Origin: an uncultured Bacteroides sp.
GTDB lineage: Bacteria; Bacteroidota; Bacteroidia; Bacteroidales; Bacteroidaceae
Direction of reading: 5' to 3'
DNA: 48,994 nt
NCBI GenBank assembly: GCA_949289345.1
Contig: CASENS010000037.1
Span: 1-48,994, forward strand
The notes under the pieces were generated by a model. That model saw nothing but the letters and a program-made list of their open reading frames with translations. It made no database searches and was not told the origin of the DNA. Made by a program: the position numbers and the translations under genes. Of this stretch, positions 24,348 through 33,333 are shown in pieces. Position 1 is the stretch's first letter, and the number at the start of each line of letters is the position of its first letter.

Positions 24348-25751
24348 ATGGACAGACTTGACTACCAGAGACGCTATGACTCGCTGATCAAAGCATGGGT
24401 CATGGCGGGTGACCTGCTGCTATGTAACCTGTTGTTTCACCTGGCCTGTACGTTTTGCGGGACGCATGGAGAATCGTCCTTGCTGCAATCGCATCTGTTG
24501 GCAAGCGTCATCTGTTTTGCCTGCACGGTGAACGGAGGCGTCATCCTCCACTACAAGAAGGTGCGCAACTTCCAGATTGTGGCGCGGGTGCTGCGCAATG
24601 TGTTCCTGTTTTCCATTTTCGCGACGCCGTTGTTGGTGTGGGGAAACTTTGCCATGCCTTCGTGGTGGGGGTATGCGGGCTTCCTGTCGGCCATGGCGGC
24701 AACCGTCATCTGCTTCCGGCTGGGCATACGCAAGCTCATCAAGAATTATTGGAAACAGACACGGCACCGCAATGGGGTGGTGCTTGTAGGGAGCACGGAA
24801 AACAACATCGAACTGTACCATGAGCTGGCGGGTGACCCGTCTGTCGGCTATTGGGTGTGCGGTTATTTCGACCATGCCCCGAACAGTGACTTTCCGCAAG
24901 AATGTCCTTACCTGGGAACGCCCTCGGACGTGATTCCGTACCTGCAAGAACATGGCGGCGGCATCCGCAACCTGTATTGCTGCCTTCCCTCGAAGGAGAA
25001 GAACGAGATTCTGGCCATTATCCACTACTGCGAAAACCATCTGGTGCGGTTCTACAGCGTGCCCAATGTGCGCAACTACCTTTACCACCGGATGCACTTC
25101 AGCATGATGGGAAGCGTGCCTTGCCTGAGCCTGCACGAAGAGCCGCTGAGCTGGATAGAGAACCGGATGGTGAAGCGGGCCTTCGACATTGTGTTCTCGC
25201 TGGCGTTCCTTTGCACGCTGTTCATACCGATATTAATTATCGTGACCCTCGTCACGAAACTGACCATGCCCGGCCCGGTGTTCTTCCGGCAGAAGCGGAA
25301 CGGCATTAACGGCAAGGAATTCTACTGCCTGAAGTTCCGCAGCATGAGGGTGAACGCGGATGCGGACAGGCTGCAAGCCACCAAGGACGACCCTCGCAAG
25401 ACCCGTTGGGGCAACATCATGCGCAAGACGAACATTGACGAACTGCCTCAGTTCATCAACGTGCTGCTGGGAGACATGAGCGTGGTAGGCCCGCGCCCGC
25501 ACATGGTGAAGCACACGGAGGAATACTCGCAGCTGATAGACAAGTACATGGTGCGCCACTTCATCAAACCGGGCATCACGGGCTGGAGCCAGATAAACGG
25601 CTTCCGGGGGGAAACCAAGGAGCTGAAGCAGATGGAAGGGCGTATCAGGGGAGACATCTGGTACATTGAGCACTGGAACTTCGGACTGGACCTGTACATT
25701 ATCTATAAGACGGTGGCCAACGCGCTGCATGGGGACAAGAACGCTTATTGA
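24348..25751 (+). CDS. Polyprenyl-phosphate sugar phosphotransferase (initiating, WcaJ/WbaP-like)
   Basis: This protein of 467 residues has four or five N-terminal membrane helices, a Rossmann-like middle domain (NGVVLVGSTENNIELY) and a C-terminal bacterial sugar transferase domain. Catalytic-domain features are KRAFDIVFSLAFL, PGPVFFRQKRNGINGKEFYCLKFRSM, RKTNIDELPQFINVLLGDMSVVGPRPH and KPGITGWSQINGFRGET. It transfers a sugar-1-phosphate to undecaprenyl phosphate and so starts repeat-unit assembly at the inner membrane. The gene sits at the 3' end of the locus, the normal place for the initiating enzyme in Bacteroides capsule loci. The sugar is not certain; glucose or galactose type is likely from the WcaJ-like form. 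Confidence 0.93.
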   Translation: MDRLDYQRRYDSLIKAWVMAGDLLLCNLLFHLACTFCGTHGESSLLQSHLLASVICFACTVNGGVILHYKKVRNFQIVARVLRNVFLFSIFATPLLVWGNFAMPSWWGYAGFLSAMAATVICFRLGIRKLIKNYWKQTRHRNGVVLVGSTENNIELYHELAGDPSVGYWVCGYFDHAPNSDFPQECPYLGTPSDVIPYLQEHGGGIRNLYCCLPSKEKNEILAIIHYCENHLVRFYSVPNVRNYLYHRMHFSMMGSVPCLSLHEEPLSWIENRMVKRAFDIVFSLAFLCTLFIPILIIVTLVTKLTMPGPVFFRQKRNGINGKEFYCLKFRSMRVNADADRLQATKDDPRKTRWGNIMRKTNIDELPQFINVLLGDMSVVGPRPHMVKHTEEYSQLIDKYMVRHFIKPGITGWSQINGFRGETKELKQMEGRIRGDIWYIEHWNFGLDLYIIYKTVANALHGDKNAY

Positions 25752-25755
25752 CAGA

Positions 25756-26661
25756 ATGATGAAATACAGAAAATACGGGCTTGCCTTACTGGCCATGCTC
25801 TTGCTTGGCAAGCCGACGCTGACAAAAGCCCAACCTTCCATACCTGCAGGGCAGGTGGATGTGTTCATGGGGCTTGATTTCCACTACCGTGACATATTCC
25901 ATAACGGACGTGTGTATGACATACTGCTGAACCTGACGCCGGGGGTCAAATGGAACATGGGGAAAGGATGGCAGGCTGCCGCACAGGCGTTAGTGCCGGT
26001 ATATAATGACTATGGCGAACGGTATAAGAAAGTGAGGCTGAACATGGCGGTGCTGTCTAAAGAGATGCATTGGAAATCCAGGTGGTTCTTGAAAGTCAGC
26101 GGAGGACTGTTCGACAACGAGCGTTACGGACTGGACTTGAAGGGGATGTATGTAGTGAACCGATGGCTGGCCCTGGAGGCCCAAGCGGGATTGACCGGCT
26201 ATTGCTCGATGGCTGTAGACTGGGAAGCAAGCACACCGGAACGTCTGACCGCCTTGATAGGAGCGGATGTCTACCTGAGCAAGTGGAACACACAGTTCCG
26301 CGCGAGGGGAGGACGTTTTATCTACAAAGACTATGGGGGCATTGTGGAAGCCATGCGGCACTTCAACCATTGCACGGTGGGCGTCTATGGAGAGTACAGC
26401 AATCTGGGAGGCAGCAACGGCGGCTTTAAAGTGATTGTGATGATACCTCCCTACAAACGGAGGCGGCATAAGATAAACTTCAGGCCGGCTTCCAACTTCC
26501 GGCTGACCTACAGCATGGAGGGCGGGTACTATGGAAACAGAACCTATGCGACCGACCCGGAAGAGAACGAGCGTGAAGGCTGGTTTGACCGAGACGCGGC
26601 GCACTGGGGAAGCAATACGATGAAACCGGACTTCACCAGCAAGGAAAGGAGGCGCAAATGA
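25756..26661 (+). CDS. YjbH-like outer-membrane protein, C-terminal-half homologue
   Basis: This protein of about 301 residues begins MMKYRKYGLALLAMLLL with a signal peptide probably cleaved after TKAQ. The mature part is rich in alternating aromatic/hydrophobic strands expected of a beta-barrel (for example RWFLKVSGGLFDNERYGLD). It resembles the later half of E. coli YjbH, an outer-membrane protein of exopolysaccharide export. An upstream in-frame extension overlapping the sugar transferase exists, but the signal peptide fixes the start at 25756. The next gene overlaps by ATGA and resembles the first half of YjbH, so one ancestral function appears split and in swapped order. Confidence 0.7.
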   Translation: MMKYRKYGLALLAMLLLGKPTLTKAQPSIPAGQVDVFMGLDFHYRDIFHNGRVYDILLNLTPGVKWNMGKGWQAAAQALVPVYNDYGERYKKVRLNMAVLSKEMHWKSRWFLKVSGGLFDNERYGLDLKGMYVVNRWLALEAQAGLTGYCSMAVDWEASTPERLTALIGADVYLSKWNTQFRARGGRFIYKDYGGIVEAMRHFNHCTVGVYGEYSNLGGSNGGFKVIVMIPPYKRRRHKINFRPASNFRLTYSMEGGYYGNRTYATDPEENEREGWFDRDAAHWGSNTMKPDFTSKERRRK

Positions 26662-27392
26662 AAAGGATGTGCATCTGGCTGCTTTTCGTATATGCAACCT
26701 TGGCCGTGTCCGCACAAGAATACGTAGGGATAACCGGCATGGTGCATGTGCCCACTGCGGAAATGGCGACGGAAGGCGAGGCACGCATCGGGGCGTTTTT
26801 CCTGAACAGCCATTTCCTGCCGGAAAGACTTGCGGAGCGGAAATACAATACGTTCAACCATTTTCTGGCTATCGCGCCTTTCTCCTGGATAGAAATCTCG
26901 TACGCATGTACCCTGATGAAATCGTCGAGAGAAGGTGATTATGATATGAAGGACCGCACCTTCAACGCCAAAATACGGCCGTTGAAGGAAGGGAAATGGT
27001 GGCCTGCCCTTGCCATCGGAATGAATGATATTGGCCATACGCCCTCCAATGAAGAGCTTGGGGTGGACGGCGCCTATTTCCAGAACATCTATCTGGCCGC
27101 CAGCAAGCACCTCCTTTGGAGGAACCACGAATTCGGCTTTCACCTGGCGTACCGCTATTATACCTCTGATTATAATGTCAAATGGAGAGGCATAGCCGGA
27201 GGCATTACTTACCGTCCGGCTTTCGCCAAGAACTTTCGGGCAATGATTGAATATACGGCTGAGGACGTAAACATCGGAGCAGACTGCAGGTTGTGGAAAT
27301 ACCTCTTCCTGCAGGCGAGTCTGCAAAACGGGAAATACTTCACCGGAGGTGTCTGCCTGAAAATAAATCTGCTCGGTAAGAAGCCGTTTTGA
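26658..27392 (+). CDS. YjbH-domain outer-membrane protein, N-terminal-half homologue
   Basis: This protein of 244 residues has a signal peptide ending at VSAQ (about residue 19) and then EYVGITGMVHVPTAEMATEGE, the characteristic opening of YjbH-family proteins. Strand-rich sequence to the C-terminus suggests a small barrel. It overlaps the preceding gene by ATGA and is the last gene of the capsule locus. The likely role is passage or anchoring of the polysaccharide at the outer membrane together with its neighbour, inferred from YjbH. No Wza/Wzc-type export genes are seen in this window; they may lie elsewhere. Confidence 0.8.
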   Translation: MKRMCIWLLFVYATLAVSAQEYVGITGMVHVPTAEMATEGEARIGAFFLNSHFLPERLAERKYNTFNHFLAIAPFSWIEISYACTLMKSSREGDYDMKDRTFNAKIRPLKEGKWWPALAIGMNDIGHTPSNEELGVDGAYFQNIYLAASKHLLWRNHEFGFHLAYRYYTSDYNVKWRGIAGGITYRPAFAKNFRAMIEYTAEDVNIGADCRLWKYLFLQASLQNGKYFTGGVCLKINLLGKKPF

Positions 27393-27605
27393 ATTTATTC
27401 ATGAGATAATCCGACTTTCCTAAAACCCTTTCCGCCTTTTCCTCTTTTCGCATGTCGCCGCACAGCCCGCACCATGCCTCCCATAAGGAAAGAGGAAAAT
27501 CCTTGAAAAGCTTTGGGAAATGGCCGGAATAAATGCAAAACAGCTTCTATAGAATATAGAATAACTGTGTTTAGTGTTTTTTTGTTTAATTAAATTTATC
27601 TTGAA

Positions 27606-28784
27606 ATGAGAAAATTAGCAAAATTGGGAATGTTTACATTCCTTAGTGCGGTTTTGGCCGCAAGTTTCGTAGGGTGTAGTGATGACGACCCTGATTACAG
27701 CAACGTAACACCGCCAACCGTAGAGGCATCCTATAGCATCAGCGGACGTGTTACGGGGATGGATGGTAATGGCCTTGCGGCTACAGTTGACATGGATGGA
27801 ACAAGTGTCCAGACGAATGCTGACGGTACTTTCGTGTTTGACGATGTGTCCACAGGTTCCCATACGCTGACCGCTTCAGCTTCCGGGAAACAGACGAAAG
27901 AAACGACCGTTACGGTTTCCGAAAGCAGCAACAATGTGGTTTGGAACGTGTCATTGTCCAATGAAGGTACAACCATTGAAATCAGCGCCAATGGGGATAC
28001 CGAGGGACAGGTGACATCGGAAACCATTGAGGGTAATGAAGATGGAGCCGTGACCGTAGACGTTACTGTACCGGAGTCTGCTTTGCCGGCCGGAAGCTCT
28101 ATCGTCGTTACACCTATCTATTCGTTGGACGAAGTGGGTACACGGGCTACTACCCGTGCGGATGAAACGGTTCTGCTGATTGGTACGGATGTAAGTTGTA
28201 CGGATGCAAACGCTACATTGTCCAGCCCTATCCAGCTGACTTACGATGTGGATCCTGAAGTAGCACAGAACATCACGGTACAAAAATATGCAGACGGGCA
28301 ATGGGTAGACGCCACATATACGGTGGAAGGCGGCCAGGTCGTTGTATTTGCCGACCAATTCACTTCCTATACGCTGCTCTTTGGCGCAGACGTAACCATG
28401 TCCTCTACCTCGACGGCTCTTGCTTTTGAACAGGATTTGTGGGATAACCTGTATGGAAACAGCGAAATGACGGTAGGTTCAGCAACCTTTACTTACCACA
28501 TCGGTACGGAAATCACCTCTTCCGGAACAAGCCGCGTGACAGCCTATCTGATTGAGATCCTGGCTCGTATCGCAGGTTCCAGTGTAACTACGGTTACAGG
28601 AACTTATCCGATCAATGTGACTTTGCCTGTGGGAACGGCTTTGCACGTGACCGGAAGCCAGGAAGTGACTACGCTGACCGTTTCGGCTTTGAACCGTTCT
28701 GTTTCCGGAAGACAATACGGCGACATAGCGGTAGTGACAACAACCTATAACAGACAGCACAACGGAGGCGGCAGCGGTGACTGA
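27606..28784 (+). CDS. Surface lipoprotein with carboxypeptidase-like regulatory domain
   Basis: This protein of 392 residues has a lipoprotein signal ending ASFVGC (Cys-24) followed by SDDDPD, the acidic surface-export signal used in Bacteroidetes. Residues about 43-115 (SISGRVTGMDGNGL to VSLS) form a carboxypeptidase-regulatory-like Ig domain (consensus G.V.d.....A.V......T.T..dG.f.f). The remainder is Ser/Thr-rich beta-strand sequence resembling DUF3869-type lipoproteins of Bacteroides, though that assignment is from memory. It should be on the cell surface. It stands alone behind the capsule locus with a 213-bp upstream gap and a strong terminator after it. Function is unknown; adhesion or glycan contact are possibilities. 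Confidence 0.82.
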   Translation: MRKLAKLGMFTFLSAVLAASFVGCSDDDPDYSNVTPPTVEASYSISGRVTGMDGNGLAATVDMDGTSVQTNADGTFVFDDVSTGSHTLTASASGKQTKETTVTVSESSNNVVWNVSLSNEGTTIEISANGDTEGQVTSETIEGNEDGAVTVDVTVPESALPAGSSIVVTPIYSLDEVGTRATTRADETVLLIGTDVSCTDANATLSSPIQLTYDVDPEVAQNITVQKYADGQWVDATYTVEGGQVVVFADQFTSYTLLFGADVTMSSTSTALAFEQDLWDNLYGNSEMTVGSATFTYHIGTEITSSGTSRVTAYLIEILARIAGSSVTTVTGTYPINVTLPVGTALHVTGSQEVTTLTVSALNRSVSGRQYGDIAVVTTTYNRQHNGGGSGD

Positions 28785-28826
28785 TTGTCCATAATCGTGT
28801 GATTCTAAATTCTCACCTGCTGACGG

Positions 28827-28876
28827 CAAGCGCCTGAACCGGATATTCCATCCGGTTTGGGCGCTTGTTTTTTTTC
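28827..28876 (+). terminator. Rho-independent terminator after lipoprotein gene
   Basis: CAAGCGCC (28827-28834) pairs with GGCGCTTG (28860-28867), and an inner AACCGGAT pairs with ATCCGGTT, giving a long stem. Nine T follow directly. It lies between the lipoprotein and the convergent helicase gene and is oriented to end the former. Confidence 0.88.
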
Positions 28877-28906
28877 ATATTGCCGGCTTGCCGCCTTGAG
28901 GGGACG

Positions 28907-31900
28907 CTATACACGCTCAATACGTTCCTCCGCGACATACCACAGGTATCCTTGGATGTGTCCCGGTTCATAACCCATTTGCTGGAGTAACCGCATGTAT
29001 TCCTGAACCTGAAGGTTGTATTTCCGGCCGGGTTTGCCGAACTTGAAGTCCAAAACAACGATTTCACCATTCCGCATCATGACACGGTCCGGGCGGCGGT
29101 TTTTCAGTTTGCCGTTTTCACTCCAGATGATGTCACATTCGCTGAACAACCGCCAAGAACCGTCGTACCACTCCTTGGCTTGCGGTAGGGCAAAAGCCTT
29201 GTCGGTCAATCGCTTGATTTCTTCCTCCATTTCCCGGCTTCCAATCACGCCGTCGAACACCAGACGGCTGATGGCCTCATCCACATCGGCCTCCGTGCGT
29301 ATGGCTGAAAAAAGCGTGTGAAGCAAACGGCCCCGGTTCATAAAGCGACGGGAAGACTCCGCTTCGTCTATACCTGCTATAAAATCGGCTGACGGGTTGG
29401 ACTGGCGGAACGCTATGTCGTGACGGGTACTGACTACTCCGACAGTTTGCCGGGCCGGCTTATGTGTCAGCCGGTTGGCAGGCGGCAATGATACCCCTTC
29501 CGTTTGATTAACGTCAACCGACATGCAAGGCTCTCCCCATTCGTATGTCCCTATCCCTGTATTCCAAACGCCGTCTCCCGCCTGTTCCACCTGTGGCAAC
29601 GCATTGGCAAGCAGCTCGGCCATTGTACGTCGCTGGTCCTTACGGCTCCATACCAACAGGTTTTTGCCCGCACGGGTGAAAGCCACATACAACAGGTTGA
29701 GATTGTCCACCCACAGTTGCAGCCGTTCATTCAAATAATCTTCCCGATAAACGGAAGCGGCCATTACGGAGGAATAATTGACCGGCACCAAATCCAACTC
29801 GTTGTAAGGCGCTACCCGGGGAGCGCACCACACCAGCTGATTGTTCGTCTCGTTCTCTAATTTCCAGTCACAAAAAGGTATCAGCACGGTATGAAATTCC
29901 AATCCTTTGGATTTGTGTATCGAGAAGATGCGGATGCCTTCCACTTCACCGCTCGGTATTGTCTTCTTGCAAAGTTTCTCATCCCAATAACGGATGAAGC
30001 TTTCCGGTTCGGAAGAATTGGATTGCAGGTATTCGGTGACAGCATCGAAGAAAGCGAACACATACGCGTCCTGCTGTTTAAGATGGTTCAGGTTGAAGAT
30101 TTCCACTAATTCTTCCAGCAGTTCGTAGAGAGGCATCAGTTTCAGCGCTTCACGACGTGTGACAAACGCTGCCGGCAACAAGGTTTCCCGCTTCATGGCA
30201 AGTAAGCCGTCCAGTGTTTCTGTACAATCCATGTTCTCCGTCCGGCAAGCCATAACCAATGAAGCCAGCGATATGCAATCGTCCGGATTAACCAGATACC
30301 GCAAGGCGTCCATCAGGATATTGATACTTTGCGAAGCGTCCAGACGGAACGCCTCATCGGAAACAACGGGTATTTTTAAAACCTTGTCGAAGTAATCGGC
30401 TATGGGTGGAATGTTCTTGTTTTTGCGCACCAAGATGGCTATATCGTTCAGCCGGACGCCAAGTTCCATTAACCGTTCCACTTCCTTGCCCAAAGCTTCC
30501 CACGTCTTTTCCGGGTAGCTCATGTCATCATCCGGCTCAAGGAACTCTACCTTTACATAGCCTTTGGTCTCCTCTTTGGGCGTTTCCTGCTCCACATCGG
30601 CGTAGGCATGTTCCAACGCAAAACAATCGGTGCCTAATTCTTGCTTGTGCAGCCCATTCAGATAGTTTACAGCAGCCCTGAAGACCCGATTGTTGAATTG
30701 GATGATGCGAGTCTCACTACGCCGGTTCGTCTTTAATGTCTCTACACGGATGCGGAAAGGAAGGTTGCCTTGCCCTTCATTTCCCAAGCCATTCAAAATC
30801 CGCCAGTCTCCGTTGCGCCAACGATAAATGGATTGCTTTACATCGCCTACTATCAGGCTGTCCTCACCTTGCGAAAGGCCCTCCAACAATAACAATCTGA
30901 AATTATCCCATTGCATGCGGCTGGTATCCTGAAACTCGTCTATCATCACATTCTTCAGCTGGGCGCCTATCTTCTCGAACACAAACGAAGAATCTCCTTC
31001 GCGAACTAATTGATGGAGTAAGGTATTCGTGTCCGACAAGAGGAAGCGGTTCTTTTCATCGTTCAGCTTCCGCATTTCCTCATCAATGTGATTGAGCAAT
31101 TGCAGCTTGTTCAGATGCCGGCGTGTCAGCCGGCACGTATTTACCTGCCGGCACTTTTCGGGCCTCGTCCGTTCGGCTTCTTCCAACAACGGCATCAGGC
31201 TCTTTGCAGCCAGGGTCTTGATGTTCTGACGGAAGGGGGATGTCTTCGATGTCCAGTTGTCCGCACTTTCCATACAGTTTTTCAAGGTTGCGCTTACAAC
31301 CTCTTTATCATTCAACTCGCCCCGGCTTAGCTTGTTGAAGTAGCTTCCGATGCCTTTTGCACCGTTTTTTAAATCGCTGACATTCAAGCCGTGCGCGTCC
31401 AGTTCTTTTTCGAACCGGTCGTTGAAAGCCTTCATTTCCTCCAATGCCTCTTTCTCCAACGTCTTTAGCCGCTCTTTATACGTTTTCAAAAAGTCCGGTC
31501 TATGCAGGCTTTCCCGTAGTTTTTCCCCCCGTCCGATGTAGTTTTCGTCCAAAATATATCTGCCGAAACTTTTGATTTCTTCCGACACCTTCCAACGTTT
31601 ATCGTCAGCTATGCGTTCGTTGATATAGTCCAAAAGCCAGGCAAGCACCGGTGAGTCCAGCGTAAGCTTTTCGATCATGCTGTCCACCGCTTCGTCCAGC
31701 ACCTCCGTACTGTCCAGCTCGATGTCCAGATTCGGATTAAGCTCCAGTTCTCTTGCCAGGTTTCTCATCACGGACTGGAAGAAAGAGTCGATAGTCTCCA
31801 CCCGGAAGCGGCTGTAATCATGCAACATGTACAGTAAGGCCATGCCAGCCCGCTTTGTCAACTCTTCGTCCGACACTGTCCCGCATAAATCTTCCAGGAT

Positions 31901-32119
31901 CCGTTTTCGATAAGGTGTTGATGAGGGATCGCCTTTCCAGATGCCGTACAACTGCTGAAGGATGCGTTCCTTCATTTCCGTGGTGGCCTTGTTGGTGAAG
32001 GTCACGGCCAGGATTTGCCGATAAGCTCTAGGATTTCTTATCAGATGCTTGATGTACTCTACTGCCAGCGTAAAGGTCTTGCCCGAACCGGCCGAGGCTT
32101 TATATACCAATAGTTCCAT
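28907..32119 (-). CDS. UvrD/Rep-type helicase-nuclease (AddA/RecB-like)
   Basis: This protein of 1070 residues has all the motifs of a superfamily 1 helicase: Walker A ASAGSGKT at 8-15, ILAVTFTNKATTEMKERI (motif Ia), MIDEFQDTS (motif II), VGDVKQSIYRWRNGD (motif III), SIHKSKGLEF and LLYVAFTRAGKNL (motif VI). A C-terminal RecB-type nuclease domain (PD-(D/E)xK) follows at about 1009-1050, seen as RRPDRVM, VVLDFKFGK and a Gln/Tyr element. Bacteroidetes carry such an AddA-like protein paired with an AddB-like PD-(D/E)xK protein for processing double-strand breaks. The partner is not in this window. Size fits AddA (about 1050-1250). Confidence 0.9.
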   Translation of the reverse strand: MELLVYKASAGSGKTFTLAVEYIKHLIRNPRAYRQILAVTFTNKATTEMKERILQQLYGIWKGDPSSTPYRKRILEDLCGTVSDEELTKRAGMALLYMLHDYSRFRVETIDSFFQSVMRNLARELELNPNLDIELDSTEVLDEAVDSMIEKLTLDSPVLAWLLDYINERIADDKRWKVSEEIKSFGRYILDENYIGRGEKLRESLHRPDFLKTYKERLKTLEKEALEEMKAFNDRFEKELDAHGLNVSDLKNGAKGIGSYFNKLSRGELNDKEVVSATLKNCMESADNWTSKTSPFRQNIKTLAAKSLMPLLEEAERTRPEKCRQVNTCRLTRRHLNKLQLLNHIDEEMRKLNDEKNRFLLSDTNTLLHQLVREGDSSFVFEKIGAQLKNVMIDEFQDTSRMQWDNFRLLLLEGLSQGEDSLIVGDVKQSIYRWRNGDWRILNGLGNEGQGNLPFRIRVETLKTNRRSETRIIQFNNRVFRAAVNYLNGLHKQELGTDCFALEHAYADVEQETPKEETKGYVKVEFLEPDDDMSYPEKTWEALGKEVERLMELGVRLNDIAILVRKNKNIPPIADYFDKVLKIPVVSDEAFRLDASQSINILMDALRYLVNPDDCISLASLVMACRTENMDCTETLDGLLAMKRETLLPAAFVTRREALKLMPLYELLEELVEIFNLNHLKQQDAYVFAFFDAVTEYLQSNSSEPESFIRYWDEKLCKKTIPSGEVEGIRIFSIHKSKGLEFHTVLIPFCDWKLENETNNQLVWCAPRVAPYNELDLVPVNYSSVMAASVYREDYLNERLQLWVDNLNLLYVAFTRAGKNLLVWSRKDQRRTMAELLANALPQVEQAGDGVWNTGIGTYEWGEPCMSVDVNQTEGVSLPPANRLTHKPARQTVGVVSTRHDIAFRQSNPSADFIAGIDEAESSRRFMNRGRLLHTLFSAIRTEADVDEAISRLVFDGVIGSREMEEEIKRLTDKAFALPQAKEWYDGSWRLFSECDIIWSENGKLKNRRPDRVMMRNGEIVVLDFKFGKPGRKYNLQVQEYMRLLQQMGYEPGHIQGYLWYVAEERIERV

Positions 32120-32231
32120 ACAGACTTATAAGTGACTAATCAAATTTGATTTATCCGACATCAGCGGTTAAGGAGGCAAGGTATCCATTCATTCCGCACA
32201 CTTGCTTATCCAATGAATGAATACCTTCAGG

Positions 32232-33329
32232 TTATCCTTGATGGTTGATGCAGATGCCTTGCTTATACCACTCGTACAGACGGTGGATGCCTTCGTCAAT
32301 CTCTATGCGATGATGCCAGCCGAGCGCGTGCAGCTTGGTAACGTCCGTCAGTTTCTTCAAGGTACCGTCCGGTTTAGAAGCGTCCCAGCGGATTTCACCT
32401 GCAAAACCGATTTCCTTCTGTATCAGCAAAGCGACATCATGGATACTGATTTCCTTGCCTGTGCCTACATTGATGTGGCAATTGCGCACTTCTTTACATC
32501 CCGGTTCATATGTATCCTTGAAATCAACGTTCAGCAATACATGTACACTGGCGTCGGCCATTTCCTCACTCCATAAAAACTCGCGCATCGGTTTTCCTGT
32601 CCCCCACAGGGTCACATGACTGCCTGTGATGCCGTATCCGGACAATACGTCTGTTATCACATCCGCTTTCGCCTCTCCGTCCACGCCCTCTACCGGACGC
32701 AGGTTCAAATCCTTGCGGACGGCTTCCCAATCGTTGGTGTTCAAACAGTGAGCCAAGTAGATTTTGCGTATCATGGCGGGCAACACGTGGCTGTTTTCCA
32801 GATGGAAATTGTCATTGGGCCCATATAAGTTGGTAGGCATCACGGCTATGTAGTTTGTGCCGTATTGGAGGTTGAAACTCTCGCACAATTTCAGTCCGGC
32901 TATTTTGGCAATGGCGTATGGCTCGTTGGTATATTCCAATGGCGAAGTCAACAGGCAATCTTCAGTCATGGGCTGGGGAGCCTCACGCGGATAGATGCAG
33001 GTGCTGCCCAAGAAAAGGAGTTTCCTGACTCCATGCCGGAAGCTTTCGCCAATGACGTTCTGCTGGATCTGCAGATTTTCGTAGATGAAGTCGGCACGGT
33101 ATTGCAAGTTTGCCATGATGCCTCCTACATGGGCAGCGGCCAGTACTACGGCATCCGGCTGTTCTTCATCAAAGAAACGTTTTACGGCTACTCCGTCCAA
33201 CAAGTTCAGTTCCTGATGCGTGCGTCCCACCAGATTCTTGTATCCTCTTTCTTGCAGGTTGTTCCAAATGGCCGAGCCTACCAGACCACGGTGGCCGGCC
33301 ACATATATTTTAGCTGTCTTCTCCAACAT
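32232..33329 (-). CDS. fcl: GDP-L-fucose synthase
   Basis: This protein of 365 residues is a short-chain dehydrogenase that epimerises and reduces GDP-4-keto-6-deoxymannose to GDP-L-fucose. Visible features are IYVAGHRGLVGSAIW (glycine-rich NADP motif, about 8-22), LGSTCIYP, the catalytic YAIAKIAG (Tyr-x3-Lys), and NINVGTGKEISI in the C-terminal part. It has an insertion of about 40 residues relative to the ~320-residue enterobacterial enzyme (near KDLNLRPVEGVDGEAKADVI), which is usual in Bacteroides. It lies 4 bp downstream of gmd on the same strand, forming the fucose pathway operon. GDP-fucose feeds capsule and glycoprotein fucosylation. Confidence 0.95.
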   Translation of the reverse strand: MLEKTAKIYVAGHRGLVGSAIWNNLQERGYKNLVGRTHQELNLLDGVAVKRFFDEEQPDAVVLAAAHVGGIMANLQYRADFIYENLQIQQNVIGESFRHGVRKLLFLGSTCIYPREAPQPMTEDCLLTSPLEYTNEPYAIAKIAGLKLCESFNLQYGTNYIAVMPTNLYGPNDNFHLENSHVLPAMIRKIYLAHCLNTNDWEAVRKDLNLRPVEGVDGEAKADVITDVLSGYGITGSHVTLWGTGKPMREFLWSEEMADASVHVLLNVDFKDTYEPGCKEVRNCHINVGTGKEISIHDVALLIQKEIGFAGEIRWDASKPDGTLKKLTDVTKLHALGWHHRIEIDEGIHRLYEWYKQGICINHQG

Positions 33330-33333
33330 AAGC

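Noticed and set aside
24420-25136. Minus-strand open frame opposite the initiating sugar transferase
   Set aside because: His/Arg/Gln-rich translation with no motif and a clear conserved gene on the other strand.
27393-27605. Terminator in the gap after the second YjbH-like gene
   Set aside because: TTTTCCTCTTT and AAAGAGGAAAA are complementary but separated by about 45 bases with no T run following; too weak to call.
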